This document shows, in pieces, positions 8,549 to 17,322 of a stretch of 64,000 bases of DNA. A model generated the notes under the pieces. The model worked only from the letters and a program-made list of their open reading frames with translations, was not told the DNA's origin and ran no database searches. Every line of letters begins with the position of its first letter. Positions within the stretch are counted from its first letter, which is position 1. The position numbers and the translations under genes are program-made. The stretch comes from Nocardia rhamnosiphila NBRC 108938 (GTDB lineage: Bacteria; Actinomycetota; Actinomycetes; Mycobacteriales; Mycobacteriaceae), in NCBI RefSeq assembly GCF_000720425.1, contig NZ_JOAJ01000001.1, forward strand, positions 372,001-436,000. Direction: 5' to 3'.

Positions 8549-8640
8549 GGCCGGTCCTTGTCGAGTTGTCGTCGAGCGCATCCCGTTCCGGGAGCGTGGG
8601 TCGAATTGCGATGCCGTATGCGGCACCGACGGAGGAGTGC

Positions 8641-10371
8641 TCAGTGCGGGGGCGCGGTTGCCGTGCCGACCTCGGCACCGCGTTCGGACAGCAACTTTCG
8701 CAGCGCTGCGATATCCACTTTGCCTGTGGTACCACGCGGGATCTCGGTATCGGAGTCGAGCAGCAGCCAGGTGGACGGCACCTTGAACGAACTCAGGATC
8801 TCCTTGGTCGCGGCGCGCAGCCGCTCGACGCCGGGGCTGCCCGTGACGATCACGGCCGCGGCCACCCGCGCGGTGTCGCCGGAGTCGATATCGGTGACGA
8901 AAGCGCCGGTGACGCCGTCCAGCGAACGCAGCGCTTTCTCGACTTCACCGGGGTAGACGGTCGCGCCGTTGACCTTGAACATATCGTCGCGCCGGCCGTG
9001 ATAGAAGAGGAAGCCCGCGTCGTCGAGGTGCCCGAGGTCGCCGGTGGGGTAGTAGCCGTCGGGGGTGAACAGATCCCCGCGGGCGCGGCCGCAGATATCG
9101 CGCAGGATATGCGGTCCGCGCAATTGGATCTCACCGATGGTGCCCGCGGGCACCGGGTTACCGGCCGGATCGGCGATGCGTACCTGCATACCGGCGAACG
9201 GCCGTCCGCAGCTGCCGTGTGCGGATTCGGGCATATCGGTATCCGCGGGATAGCCGCAGTAGGGGCCGAAGGATTCGGTCATCCCGAACAGGTTCGCCCG
9301 GGCTCCGGGCCGCGCCCGCTGCCCGGGTGGTAACAGGGCCTCTAGGCTGCCCGGTCGCAGCGCGGACAGATCCGTGCCGAGGGTTTCCGCCCGGCGTGCG
9401 AGGGCTTCGGCCTGGTCGGGCCAGCCCCGGAACAGGGTGACCCGTTCGCGTTCGAGCAACTCCAGGGTCGATTCCGGCCGCGGTATCTCCTCGGTGACCA
9501 GGGTGGCGCCCGCCGCGAGCGCGGAAAGGAGGCCGCCGCCGAATCCGCCGACCCAGAAGAACGGCATCGGGAGGTAGAGTCGGGTCTCGGCGTCGATACA
9601 GCGGGCGGTGAGCCCGGAGCGCACGGCGGCCAGCGCGTTGCCGTGCGAATGGACCACCCCTTTCGGCAGGCCACGGCTGCCGGAGGTGAACATGATGAGC
9701 ATCGGGTCGGCCGGGCGGACCGTGGCGGCGAGTGCTTCGGCGACCGCGCTCGCCGCCGGTGTCGCCGTGAGCTGCGCAGGGGCGCCGGTGATATCGCCAT
9801 ATCCGGGCGTAGGCCGAACGTCGGAGAGTACCGGCGAAGAGGCGTATCGCCTGTCCACCGAGGCGGGGGTGCGCTCGGCGGGGAGAGTTGCCCCGAGCGG
9901 TTCGGTGGCGGCCTCGGCGGTGAATATGTGCCGGAGGGCGGGCAATTCAGGGTGGTGGAGCGGTGCGGTATCGATTGATTCGCCGAGGACGGAGCGGAGT
10001 CCGTCGAGGTAGCGGTGGCCGCGGAATTCGACGGTGGTGATGAGTACTTCCACGGCGGCGGCGCGTAGCTGGGCGATCAGTTCCGGCGGTTTCAGCAGTG
10101 TGCTCATCGGGACGAGGACCGCGCCGATCCGGGTGAGCGCGAGCGCGATCCGTACCCAGCCGACACTGTTGGGGGCCACCAGCCCCACCCGGGTGCCCTT
10201 GGTGATTCCGGCTTCCACGAACCCGGCGGCCAGCCGGCGGGTCGTGGCGTCGAGGTCGGCGTAGGTCGCCCGCGAATGGGGATCGATAACCGCCGGATGC
10301 TGTCCGCGCTCGGCGGCGTGGCGGCGCAGCAGGGTATCGATGGTGTCGGTCGCCGCGGTGTGCTCAGGCAT
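8641..10371 (-). CDS. Class I adenylate-forming acyl-CoA ligase
   Basis: 576-aa AMP-binding enzyme. P-loop MFTSGSRGLPKGVVHSHG is near residue 227, A5 is FGMTESFG, A7 is YYPTGDLGH, and the C-terminal catalytic lysine lies in GTTGKVDIAAL. PFFWVGGFGGGLL is shared with the neighbouring ligase. Between residues ~150 and 205 there is an Ala/Thr/Pro-rich insertion ahead of the P-loop. The ATG at 10371 overlaps the upstream ligase's stop by eight bases, implying translational coupling. Third of three consecutive ligases; substrate unknown, but the three are too divergent to be recent duplicates and probably act on different intermediates. Confidence 0.88.
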   Translation of the reverse strand: MPEHTAATDTIDTLLRRHAAERGQHPAVIDPHSRATYADLDATTRRLAAGFVEAGITKGTRVGLVAPNSVGWVRIALALTRIGAVLVPMSTLLKPPELIAQLRAAAVEVLITTVEFRGHRYLDGLRSVLGESIDTAPLHHPELPALRHIFTAEAATEPLGATLPAERTPASVDRRYASSPVLSDVRPTPGYGDITGAPAQLTATPAASAVAEALAATVRPADPMLIMFTSGSRGLPKGVVHSHGNALAAVRSGLTARCIDAETRLYLPMPFFWVGGFGGGLLSALAAGATLVTEEIPRPESTLELLERERVTLFRGWPDQAEALARRAETLGTDLSALRPGSLEALLPPGQRARPGARANLFGMTESFGPYCGYPADTDMPESAHGSCGRPFAGMQVRIADPAGNPVPAGTIGEIQLRGPHILRDICGRARGDLFTPDGYYPTGDLGHLDDAGFLFYHGRRDDMFKVNGATVYPGEVEKALRSLDGVTGAFVTDIDSGDTARVAAAVIVTGSPGVERLRAATKEILSSFKVPSTWLLLDSDTEIPRGTTGKVDIAALRKLLSERGAEVGTATAPPH

Positions 10372-11968
10372 CGAAGATCTTTCCGAGTCGCTGGATATCC
10401 ACTTTGCCGCCGGGCAGCAGCGGCACCTCGCCGGGCGGCAGCGCGGCGAATCGCCGGGGGATTTTGTAGGCCGACAACTCCCGCCGCAGGCTTTCGCGCA
10501 GCGCGGTGGCGTCGACGGCGGCGTCCGGGGTGACGAGTACGGCGGCCACGATCTGCCCGCGGTCCGGGTCGGGCAGGCCGAGGACATATGCGGGCGTGCC
10601 GGTGACCTTCGCGATGGCCTTCTCGACCTCGGCCGGCGAGACATTGGCACCCGCGGTCTTGATCATGGCACCGCGTCTGCCGAGGAAGTAGACGAAGCCT
10701 TCGTCGTCTACGCGCACCAGATCACCGGTGTGGAACCAGCCGTCGGCGTCGAAACACTCCTCCCGGCTGCGGCCGTGGTAACCCTGCATCACATACGGTC
10801 CGCGGATGTACAGTTCGCCGGTGGTGGCGTCGGCACCGGTGGCGGGGTCGACGATCCGGGTATCGAATCCGGGTGCGGGCTTGCCGAACGAACCGCGCCG
10901 GTGCTCCGGCTGGACCGAGTCGTCGCCACTGAGCAGTACCACGCTGCCCGCCTCGGTCATCCCGAGCATATTGTGCCGCAACTCCGGATCGGCGTGCCGT
11001 GCGTCGGCGGGCATGATCGCGTACAGATTGCCGCGGCGCATCGAGGACAGATCGCGCGCGGGGAAGCTCGGATGCCTGGCGAGGTGTGCGATCCCGGCCG
11101 CGAAACCGTTGGTGACCGTCGGCTTCTCGGCTTCCAGCAGATCGAGGGTGGCGCTCGCGTCGGTGGCGTCGGAACACAGCAGTGTCGCACCGGACAGCAG
11201 GGTCGCCAGCAGCGCGAAACCGAAGCCACCGATCCAGAAGAACGGCGAATTGCAGAACAGCCTGTCTTCCGCGGTGAGGCCGCGGATCTCGTTGAGGTTG
11301 CGCTGATGGCCCAGTAGCGCGCCATGGGTGTGTACGACGCCCTTCGGTGCGCTGGTCGAACCGGAGGTGTAGATGATCGACAGCGGATCGGCGGCGGCGA
11401 TATCGCGTTCCACCGCCGCGAGGAGTTCCTCGCCGACGGTGTCGGCGAGCCGGTCGAGTTCGCCGATATCGCGCGGTCCGGCGCCGGAGCGGTGGCTTAT
11501 CGCGATATGGCGCAGTTGTGGGACGGCCGGGCACAGCAGCCGGTCCCGCACGCGCGGTGCCGTCCGGTCGAATGCACCGGGTAGCACCTCGGCCAGCCGC
11601 GCCACGTAATCGTGACCGCGATAGCCGTCGATCGACAGGAGTATCCGGATATCGCTGTCCACCAGCAGCCGGGTCAGTTCACTCGTGGTGGCGAAGGTGG
11701 AGAAGGGCACCACCACGGCCCCGATCCGGGCGGCCGCGAACGCGGCGATCATGAAATCCGCCCCATTGGGGTACAGCAAGCCGATATGCGTGCCCTTACC
11801 GGCGCCCAGCGCGATCAGCGCGCGGGCGAGCCGGGCGGAACGGACCTCCGCCCCGGCGTAACCGATCCGTTCGCCATCACAGATCAGCAAAGGATGCTCA
11901 CCACGGATGCTCGCCTGCCAGCGAAGCAGTGGGGCGATGGTGTCGCTATCGGTCGGCACGGTTGCCAC
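10364..11968 (-). CDS. Class I adenylate-forming acyl-CoA ligase
   Basis: 534-aa AMP-forming ligase. P-loop IIYTSGSTSAPKGVVHTHG is near residue 198, FFWIGGFGFALL follows, then LGMTEAG, FHTGDLVRVDDEG and the A10 lysine in LPGGKVDIQRL. GTG 11968 is the start; its first 23 bases lie inside the end of the upstream ligase. Its sequence is closest, within the window, to the following ligase (shared PFFW-GGFG block). It belongs to the operon running from 15504 to about 8153. Confidence 0.87.
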   Translation of the reverse strand: MATVPTDSDTIAPLLRWQASIRGEHPLLICDGERIGYAGAEVRSARLARALIALGAGKGTHIGLLYPNGADFMIAAFAAARIGAVVVPFSTFATTSELTRLLVDSDIRILLSIDGYRGHDYVARLAEVLPGAFDRTAPRVRDRLLCPAVPQLRHIAISHRSGAGPRDIGELDRLADTVGEELLAAVERDIAAADPLSIIYTSGSTSAPKGVVHTHGALLGHQRNLNEIRGLTAEDRLFCNSPFFWIGGFGFALLATLLSGATLLCSDATDASATLDLLEAEKPTVTNGFAAGIAHLARHPSFPARDLSSMRRGNLYAIMPADARHADPELRHNMLGMTEAGSVVLLSGDDSVQPEHRRGSFGKPAPGFDTRIVDPATGADATTGELYIRGPYVMQGYHGRSREECFDADGWFHTGDLVRVDDEGFVYFLGRRGAMIKTAGANVSPAEVEKAIAKVTGTPAYVLGLPDPDRGQIVAAVLVTPDAAVDATALRESLRRELSAYKIPRRFAALPPGEVPLLPGGKVDIQRLGKIFDA

Positions 11969-13808
11969 CGTCGAGATCTACCTGCCGTACCGGGGAGGGA
12001 TCGGCGTACCCGGGAGCCGTGTGGTCGGCCCGGTCGTGCCCGGGCAAGACGTGATCGGCGACCACACGCCCGGTGGCGTACGGCAGATCCCCGCCCTCGC
12101 CAGGGGCGGCGTCAGCAGCCTCGTGGTCGGTGGGATCGGCGGATCCGTGCTCGGTGCGGCCGAGGGTCGCGTGCTCGGTGGTGTCAGCGGGATCGTGCCC
12201 GGTGAGGGCGGCCGGCGTGTGCCCGGTGGCGCCGGAAGACCTGGCCCTGGCGGAGTGGCCGGGCGCGGTGCCCGCCGATGGAACGGTCGCGTTTCCGCTC
12301 GGGGAAACCTGTGCGTGCCGCGACGCGGTGGTTTCGAAATGACCCCGCACCGCTCGGAGGTCGGGCTTGCCCGAGGGGGTACGCGGAATCGCCTCCACCA
12401 CAGCCAATTCCGTAGGAATCTCGTAGCGCGCCAGCCGGGTCTGCAGGAAGGTGGTCAACTCGCCGTGCGAGGCGTCCGCGTCGGGGTGCAGTTCCACCAT
12501 CGCCACCGGTGTCTCGCCGAGCCGCTGGTCCGGCCGGCCGACCACCGCGGCACCGCGCACCGCCGGATGGCTTTCCAGGGCACCGCGCACATCCTCGGGC
12601 ATGATCTTGAAACCGCCCCGGATGATCGCCTGGTCCGCCCGGCCCAGTATCCACAGGAACCCGTCGTCGTCGATCCGTGCCAGATCGGTGGTGCGGACCC
12701 AGTCCGCTCCTGGTCCGAGCTGTCCCGGGATCACCTCGAGCAACCCCGCCTCGCCTGCGCCGAGCACCCTGCCGTGTTCGTCGACCACCCGCAGCCGGGC
12801 TCCGCCGGTCGCCCGGCCCACACTGCCGCGCTTCGTCGTCCAGTACCGTTCGTGATCGGGCAACGTCCAGCCGGCCACGCCGCCGCCGAATTCGGTGGCA
12901 GCGTAGGAGGTCAGCACCGGGATGCCGAATTTCTCGCAGAAGGCGTCGGCGTCATCGGCCGACAGCGGTGCCGTCCCGGAGGTGACGACGCGGATTCCGG
13001 CGAGGTCCTCGCGGCGCAGTTCGGAATGCAGCACCATCCGCAATGCCGCCGGTACCAGCGAGACCGCGCCCGGCCGGTGCGCGCGCACCGCGCGCACCCA
13101 GGATTTCAGCGCGAACCGGGGCAGCAGCACGAACGGCCGGGCCTCCGTGAGGCACTGCAACACCCGGAAGACACCGCCGATGTGCACCAGTGGTGCGTTG
13201 ACGACGGCGACCCCTTTGCGGGGCCGCGTCGGGGCGTCGGCCGTTGCCGGATCGGTCCCCATGGTGCTGCGGGCCAGCATGTCGTAGGTGATGTCCACCC
13301 GTTTCGGCGGTCCGGTGGTGCCGCTGGTCAACATCCGGACAGCCACCCCAGGCCGCGCCGCTTCGGTGTTCTGCGTGGTCGCCGTATTCCGGACCTCCGG
13401 CAGGGCGTCCGGACCCGGGATCGAAACGACCGTGGTCTCCGGTGCCGCTACCACCAGCGAATCTAGGTCGCCGGGTGCGCCGATGAGCAGCGGCAGCCGT
13501 AAGGCGGCGATATCGTCGCGGGTCCGGTCGTCTCCACGCGACGGGTTGATCACCACCACCGTATCGCCGGCGAGCAGCACCGCCAGGAGCGCGGCCACGT
13601 GCTCGGGCCGGTTCCGCAGGAGAATCCCGACCGGACGCGGCCCCCCGCCCGACTCGATGATCGACCCGATGCGCTGGGTGAGCCCACCTATACGTCCCCA
13701 CGAATACCAATGCTCGTCGAATTCCAGTGCGGGTGAATCCGGTTGCAATGCCAGGACATGGGCTATCCGCCGGCTCAGCGGGTGGGTATGTACTGCGGTG
13801 TCGGTCAT
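11946..13808 (-). CDS. Acyl-CoA ligase with a repetitive C-terminal tail
   Basis: 620-aa AMP-forming ligase. P-loop MLTSGTTGPPKRVDI is near residue 160, SYAATEFGGG is A5, WILGRADQAIIRGGFK is A8, and the catalytic lysine is in RTPSGKPDLRAV (~500). The enzyme would normally end there. Instead ~110 further residues follow, low in complexity and built of degenerate units such as TGHDPADTTEH, GRTEHGSADPTDHE and ATGRVVADHV, rich in His/Asp/Gly/Ala. The ATG (13808) shares one base with the preceding crotonase stop (TGATG). The tail overlaps the next ligase's start. Confidence 0.86.
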   Translation of the reverse strand: MTDTAVHTHPLSRRIAHVLALQPDSPALEFDEHWYSWGRIGGLTQRIGSIIESGGGPRPVGILLRNRPEHVAALLAVLLAGDTVVVINPSRGDDRTRDDIAALRLPLLIGAPGDLDSLVVAAPETTVVSIPGPDALPEVRNTATTQNTEAARPGVAVRMLTSGTTGPPKRVDITYDMLARSTMGTDPATADAPTRPRKGVAVVNAPLVHIGGVFRVLQCLTEARPFVLLPRFALKSWVRAVRAHRPGAVSLVPAALRMVLHSELRREDLAGIRVVTSGTAPLSADDADAFCEKFGIPVLTSYAATEFGGGVAGWTLPDHERYWTTKRGSVGRATGGARLRVVDEHGRVLGAGEAGLLEVIPGQLGPGADWVRTTDLARIDDDGFLWILGRADQAIIRGGFKIMPEDVRGALESHPAVRGAAVVGRPDQRLGETPVAMVELHPDADASHGELTTFLQTRLARYEIPTELAVVEAIPRTPSGKPDLRAVRGHFETTASRHAQVSPSGNATVPSAGTAPGHSARARSSGATGHTPAALTGHDPADTTEHATLGRTEHGSADPTDHEAADAAPGEGGDLPYATGRVVADHVLPGHDRADHTAPGYADPSPVRQVDLDGGNRADR

Positions 13809-14704
13809 CAGCGGATCCTCGGTTCGGTCGCGGTGGGCGACCCGGCGGCCAGTTCGGACTTGCCGATCGGATTGCCGAGCCGGGTGTAGATGAGCCCGTG
13901 GTCGAGCGCCGCGCGGTAGGGCTTGTCGAGTGATTCCCAGATCGCTTTGACCGTGCCCTGGGTGGCCGCGGGTGGTTTGGCGGCGATGGCGGCCGCGATG
14001 CTGTGGGCGCGGGCCCAAAGGTGTTCGCGGGCGACGACCTCCGACACCAGCCCGATCCGCAGCGCGGTCTGTGCCGAGACCCGTTCGTCATTGCCCATCA
14101 GCGCCATCCGCAATGTCTCCCCGAGCCCGATCCGGCGCATGAGCCCGACCGGCTCCAACGCGGAAACCAGGCCCGCGGAGACGTGCGAGTCGAAGAAGGT
14201 CGCCTCGTGCGAGCAGATCACCACATCGGATTCGTTGACGAAGTAGAACGCCCCCGCGGTACATATCCCGTGCACCGCGCACACCACCGGCTTCCACATC
14301 TTCTGCCATTTGGGGCTGAGCGATTCACCGGGATCCTCGTGATGCCAGACACCGGCCGGTTGTCCGTAGGGGGTTTTGACATCGAGTCCTGCGCTGAAGG
14401 CCCGGTCGCCTGCCGCGCGAACGACGACGGCGTTGACCGAATCGTCGAGTTTGATCGTGCGCCACGCGTGCTGGACTTCCTCGCACATCGTCCGGTTGAA
14501 CGCGTTCAAGCGCTCGGGCCGATTCAGGGTGAGTGTCGCGATACGGTCGCCGGAATCGATATCGAGCAGAATCGTCTCGAATTCGCCGCTGTGGCCGCGC
14601 GCCGCCGCCTCGGTGGCCCTCTTGCCGGATGGCTCGGTGTGCTCGTTCGCCGGCCCGGGGTGCGCGGGTATCCGGGGCTCGGAGTTCCTCGGTGCGCGGC
14701 TCAT
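13808..14704 (-). CDS. Crotonase-family protein with altered active site
   Basis: 298-aa enoyl-CoA hydratase/isomerase-fold protein. It has TLNRPERLNAFNRTM, the oxyanion-hole segment AFSAGLDV, and HGICTAGAFYF where hydratases have GGGCELA, so the first catalytic Glu is missing. The second Glu region reads FFDSHVSAGLVSALE, with His near the usual Glu site. The N-terminal ~40 residues are a Pro/Glu-rich extension. ATG 14704 is chosen because it makes the ATGA overlap with the upstream crotonase; upstream starts at 14710 and 14716 are also in frame. Paralogue of the preceding gene. It is likely a non-hydratase crotonase (C-C hydrolysis, isomerisation or decarboxylation possible). Confidence 0.82.
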   Translation of the reverse strand: MSRAPRNSEPRIPAHPGPANEHTEPSGKRATEAAARGHSGEFETILLDIDSGDRIATLTLNRPERLNAFNRTMCEEVQHAWRTIKLDDSVNAVVVRAAGDRAFSAGLDVKTPYGQPAGVWHHEDPGESLSPKWQKMWKPVVCAVHGICTAGAFYFVNESDVVICSHEATFFDSHVSAGLVSALEPVGLMRRIGLGETLRMALMGNDERVSAQTALRIGLVSEVVAREHLWARAHSIAAAIAAKPPAATQGTVKAIWESLDKPYRAALDHGLIYTRLGNPIGKSELAAGSPTATEPRIR

Positions 14705-15504
14705 CGGCATTGCCAATCGGGCGCGCGCTTCTCGATGAACGCTTTGGGCCCCTCGAGCGCGTCCTCGGTGCGGGTGACGCGTTCCCGGAACGATTCGGCG
14801 AGCATTTCGGCCTCGTGCAACGGCACGTTCAAGCCTTTGAGGATCGCCAGGCGGGTACCCCGGACCGCCAGCGGCGCATTGGAATTGACGATTCCCGCGA
14901 GCTCGTGGGCGCGTTCGAGCAGCCGATCGTGTGCCACGACCTCGGTGACCATCCCCAGCTCGTAGGCGCGCTGGGCGCTCATCCGCTCGTGTTTACCCAT
15001 CAGCGCCATCCGCAGCGCGACCGTGCGTGGCAGCACCCGGGCCAGACGGACGACCTCACGCCCGGCGACCAGGCCGATACTGACGTGCGGATCGAAGAAA
15101 CTCGCCCGGTCCGAGGCGATGACGATATCGCCCGTGGTCACCCAGTCCAGCCCGGCGCCGCAGCAGACGCCGTTGACCGCGGTGAGCACCGGTTTGGTCA
15201 TGGTCCGGAACGGGGGCGTGCCTTCCTGGGGCGCCTCCCACTGTTCGTAGGTGGACAGGTACGGCCGTTCGTTGATCACCTTGCCGTCGCCGGGGATGGC
15301 CTTGACGTCGGCGCCGGTGCAGAACGCGCGGCCCGCGCCGGTGACGATGAGCAACCACACCGCATCGTCGTTCTCGGCCTCGTCGTAGGCGGCGCGCAGC
15401 TCGGTGATCATATGCGGGCTGAGCGCGTTGAGGGCGTCGGGCCGATTCAGCGTGATGGTGGCCGTGTGTCCGTCGACGACATAGTCGATGGTGTCGAACG
15501 GCAT
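14701..15504 (-). CDS. Crotonase-family protein with altered active site
   Basis: 267-aa crotonase-fold protein, first gene of the operon. TLNRPDALNALS and AFCTGADVKAI (oxyanion hole) are clear. The catalytic regions read GVCCGAGLDWVTTGDI and FFDPHVSIGLVAGRE, so the canonical Glu pair of enoyl-CoA hydratase is replaced and a His sits in the second region, as in the next gene. Starts at ATG 15504 with AGGAGG seven bases upstream. A triple operator element lies 36 bp upstream, shared with the divergent thioesterase-crotonase operon. Confidence 0.84.
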   Translation of the reverse strand: MPFDTIDYVVDGHTATITLNRPDALNALSPHMITELRAAYDEAENDDAVWLLIVTGAGRAFCTGADVKAIPGDGKVINERPYLSTYEQWEAPQEGTPPFRTMTKPVLTAVNGVCCGAGLDWVTTGDIVIASDRASFFDPHVSIGLVAGREVVRLARVLPRTVALRMALMGKHERMSAQRAYELGMVTEVVAHDRLLERAHELAGIVNSNAPLAVRGTRLAILKGLNVPLHEAEMLAESFRERVTRTEDALEGPKAFIEKRAPDWQCR

Positions 15505-15539
15505 GGTTCCCTCCTGGGCGGGCGGGGGACTGGAGTGCA

Positions 15540-15570
15540 TACTGATATAGATACAGTAGACAATACCGTT
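15540..15570. promoter_or_regulatory. Putative cluster operator, triple heptamer
   Basis: TACTGAT (15540-15546), TACAGTA (15552-15558) and TACCGTT (15564-15570) at exact 12-nt pitch, between divergent operons starting at 15504 (-) and 15623 (+). It is among the clearest copies of the element. Confidence 0.65.
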
Positions 15571-15622
15571 GATCTTCTGCCAAGGTTTGTGCAGACCTAC
15601 CGGTGACGAAAGCAAGGTTTCG

Positions 15623-16345
15623 ATGGCCGCGAACGACATATCCGACCCCGAGCCCGCGGAGGAAACCACGACGGGCCTGCGCTTCGGCGAACAACCGCTC
15701 GCGCAGACGGTGGCCGCCGCCGGCGCATTGCGCCGCATCGCCGGATTGCTGATTTCCCTGGAGCAGCCCCATTCGGCAGTCGGCACGATGATCGAAAACC
15801 TCGAGCGGTGGGAGCGGGAACTGGCCGTCGCGGCGCCACCGGACTCCGCACCTCGCGTAGGGCCGCACGCGAGCGATACCCAGCGTGTCTACCTGGATCA
15901 CGCCTTCGACATCGGCGCGTACAACCCATGTTTTCCCGAGTATCACTTCGATGTGCTCGGCCCCGACCGCGCCGGCGGCCGGATCACCTTCCCCTTGGTG
16001 CACGAGGGCCCACCCGGGCTCGTACACGGCGGCTTCCTCGGCGTGTTCTTCGACGCGGTGGTCCAGCATCACAGCTGCGCTGTCGGCGTCACCGGGAAAA
16101 CCCGGTCGATGAACATCACCTACCGCCGGCCCACGCCGATCCTGGTGGAGCTCCGTTTCGAGATCGACCGCGTCGTACACGAGACCGGAATCCGATCGAC
16201 CGCCCGGCTCTTGCGCGACGACGCCCTGCTGTGCACGGCGGACGTCGAGACCGTCGCGGCCACCGCGGCGAAACTGGCCGGCACCCATTTCGGCCGGCGC
16301 CGCGTGCCCGACCGACCCGCCCCGGCACCGCGACCCCACCCGTGA
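15623..16345 (+). CDS. Hotdog-fold thioesterase-like protein
   Basis: 240-aa protein whose C-terminal half holds a hotdog domain: NPCFPEYHFDVLG, then GPPGLVHGGFLGVFFDAVVQ (the GG-G-x-FD helix of PaaI/THEM4-like thioesterases), then SMNITYRRPTPILVEL. The ~80 N-terminal residues are predicted helical and not recognised. ATG 15623 follows AAGG; the open frame reaches 15569 but that part overlaps the operator. It is followed after 17 nt by a crotonase. It probably hydrolyses, or merely binds, an acyl-CoA intermediate. Confidence 0.72.
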   Translation: MAANDISDPEPAEETTTGLRFGEQPLAQTVAAAGALRRIAGLLISLEQPHSAVGTMIENLERWERELAVAAPPDSAPRVGPHASDTQRVYLDHAFDIGAYNPCFPEYHFDVLGPDRAGGRITFPLVHEGPPGLVHGGFLGVFFDAVVQHHSCAVGVTGKTRSMNITYRRPTPILVELRFEIDRVVHETGIRSTARLLRDDALLCTADVETVAATAAKLAGTHFGRRRVPDRPAPAPRPHP

Positions 16346-16362
16346 AGAGAAGAGGACTGCCG

Positions 16363-17259
16363 ATGACCGGCTCCACCGCCGCAGAAGGCCGAGTGCACTA
16401 CGACGTCGACCCTGGTGGCCGGATCGTCACCATCACGCTCGACAACCCCGTCCGGCGCAATTCCTACAACGCCGCCATGCGTGACGAGCTGGCCCGGCAT
16501 CTCGATCGCGCCGCCGAGGACGACGACATCACCGTCGTCCTGTTGCGCGGCACCGAGGGCGTATTCAGCACCGGGGCCGATATGAACAACGCCTACGGCT
16601 GGTACGGCGATCGCGCGGGCGCCGACGGCAAACCGGTGAAAAGCCGCCCGAGCCAGCGCCGCCGGCTGGCCGTGGACCGGAAATCGTTCGGCTTCTATCA
16701 CAACCTGATGGGGTATCCGAAGGTCACCGTGGGCGAAATCAGCGGATACGCGCTCGGCGGCGGCTTCGAAATGGCCCTGATGACCGATATCTCGGTGATC
16801 GCCCGCGACACCAGGATCGGCATGCCGGCCACCCGCTTCCTCGGACCGGCCCTGGGCAGCCTGCACATGTTTTTCCACCGGCTCGGCCCGGTACTGGCAC
16901 GGCGCATGCTGCTGACCGGCGATATCCTCCAAGCGGACGAGGTGGAACACCTTGGTGTGTTCACCGAAACCTGCGACCCGGCCAGTGTCACGGCCCGGGC
17001 CCGCTACTGGGCCGAGAAGGCGGCGAAAATGCCCGCCGACGGCGTGGTCATCGCGAAGGAGGCGTTCCGGCTGGTCGAACAGGGCCAGGCGTACCAGGGG
17101 GAAGAGGTCGCCAGTTATCTGTTCCACGCGTTCGGCACCAACCTCCAGTTCGCCCCGGGCGAATTCAACTTCGTCAAAACCCGCGCCGAACACGGCACCC
17201 GGGAGGCTTTCCGGTTGCGGGACGAGCACTTCCACGTCCCCGAACCCGATATCTCCTGA
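16363..17259 (+). CDS. Enoyl-CoA hydratase/isomerase family protein
   Basis: 298-aa crotonase. TITLDNPVRRNSYNAAM and VFSTGADMNNAYGW (oxyanion hole) are present. GYALGGGFEMALMTDI retains the first hydratase Glu, but the second region, MPATRFLGPALGSLHM, lacks the other. A charged insertion (residues ~85-105, KPVKSRPSQRRRLAVDRK) is unusual. ATG 16363 has AGAGGA upstream. Second gene of the short + operon, ending at a strong convergent hairpin. Confidence 0.82.
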   Translation: MTGSTAAEGRVHYDVDPGGRIVTITLDNPVRRNSYNAAMRDELARHLDRAAEDDDITVVLLRGTEGVFSTGADMNNAYGWYGDRAGADGKPVKSRPSQRRRLAVDRKSFGFYHNLMGYPKVTVGEISGYALGGGFEMALMTDISVIARDTRIGMPATRFLGPALGSLHMFFHRLGPVLARRMLLTGDILQADEVEHLGVFTETCDPASVTARARYWAEKAAKMPADGVVIAKEAFRLVEQGQAYQGEEVASYLFHAFGTNLQFAPGEFNFVKTRAEHGTREAFRLRDEHFHVPEPDIS

Positions 17260-17271
17260 GCAACACAGGCG

Positions 17272-17305
17272 ACGGTCCGCAACAGCTTCCCCTGTTGCGG
17301 ACCGT
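17272..17305. terminator. Bidirectional terminator hairpin
   Basis: A perfect 14-bp stem: ACGGTCCGCAACAG (17272-17285) pairs with CTGTTGCGGACCGT (17292-17305) across a 6-base loop. It lies between the convergent crotonase (+) and tetR (-) genes. Confidence 0.8.
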
Positions 17306-17322
17306 TGTACGAGCCGATGCGC

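Noticed and set aside
11907..13466. A 519-codon plus-strand open frame opposite the ligase with the repeat tail
   Set aside because: Antisense shadow; the minus strand encodes a complete ligase with all adenylation motifs.
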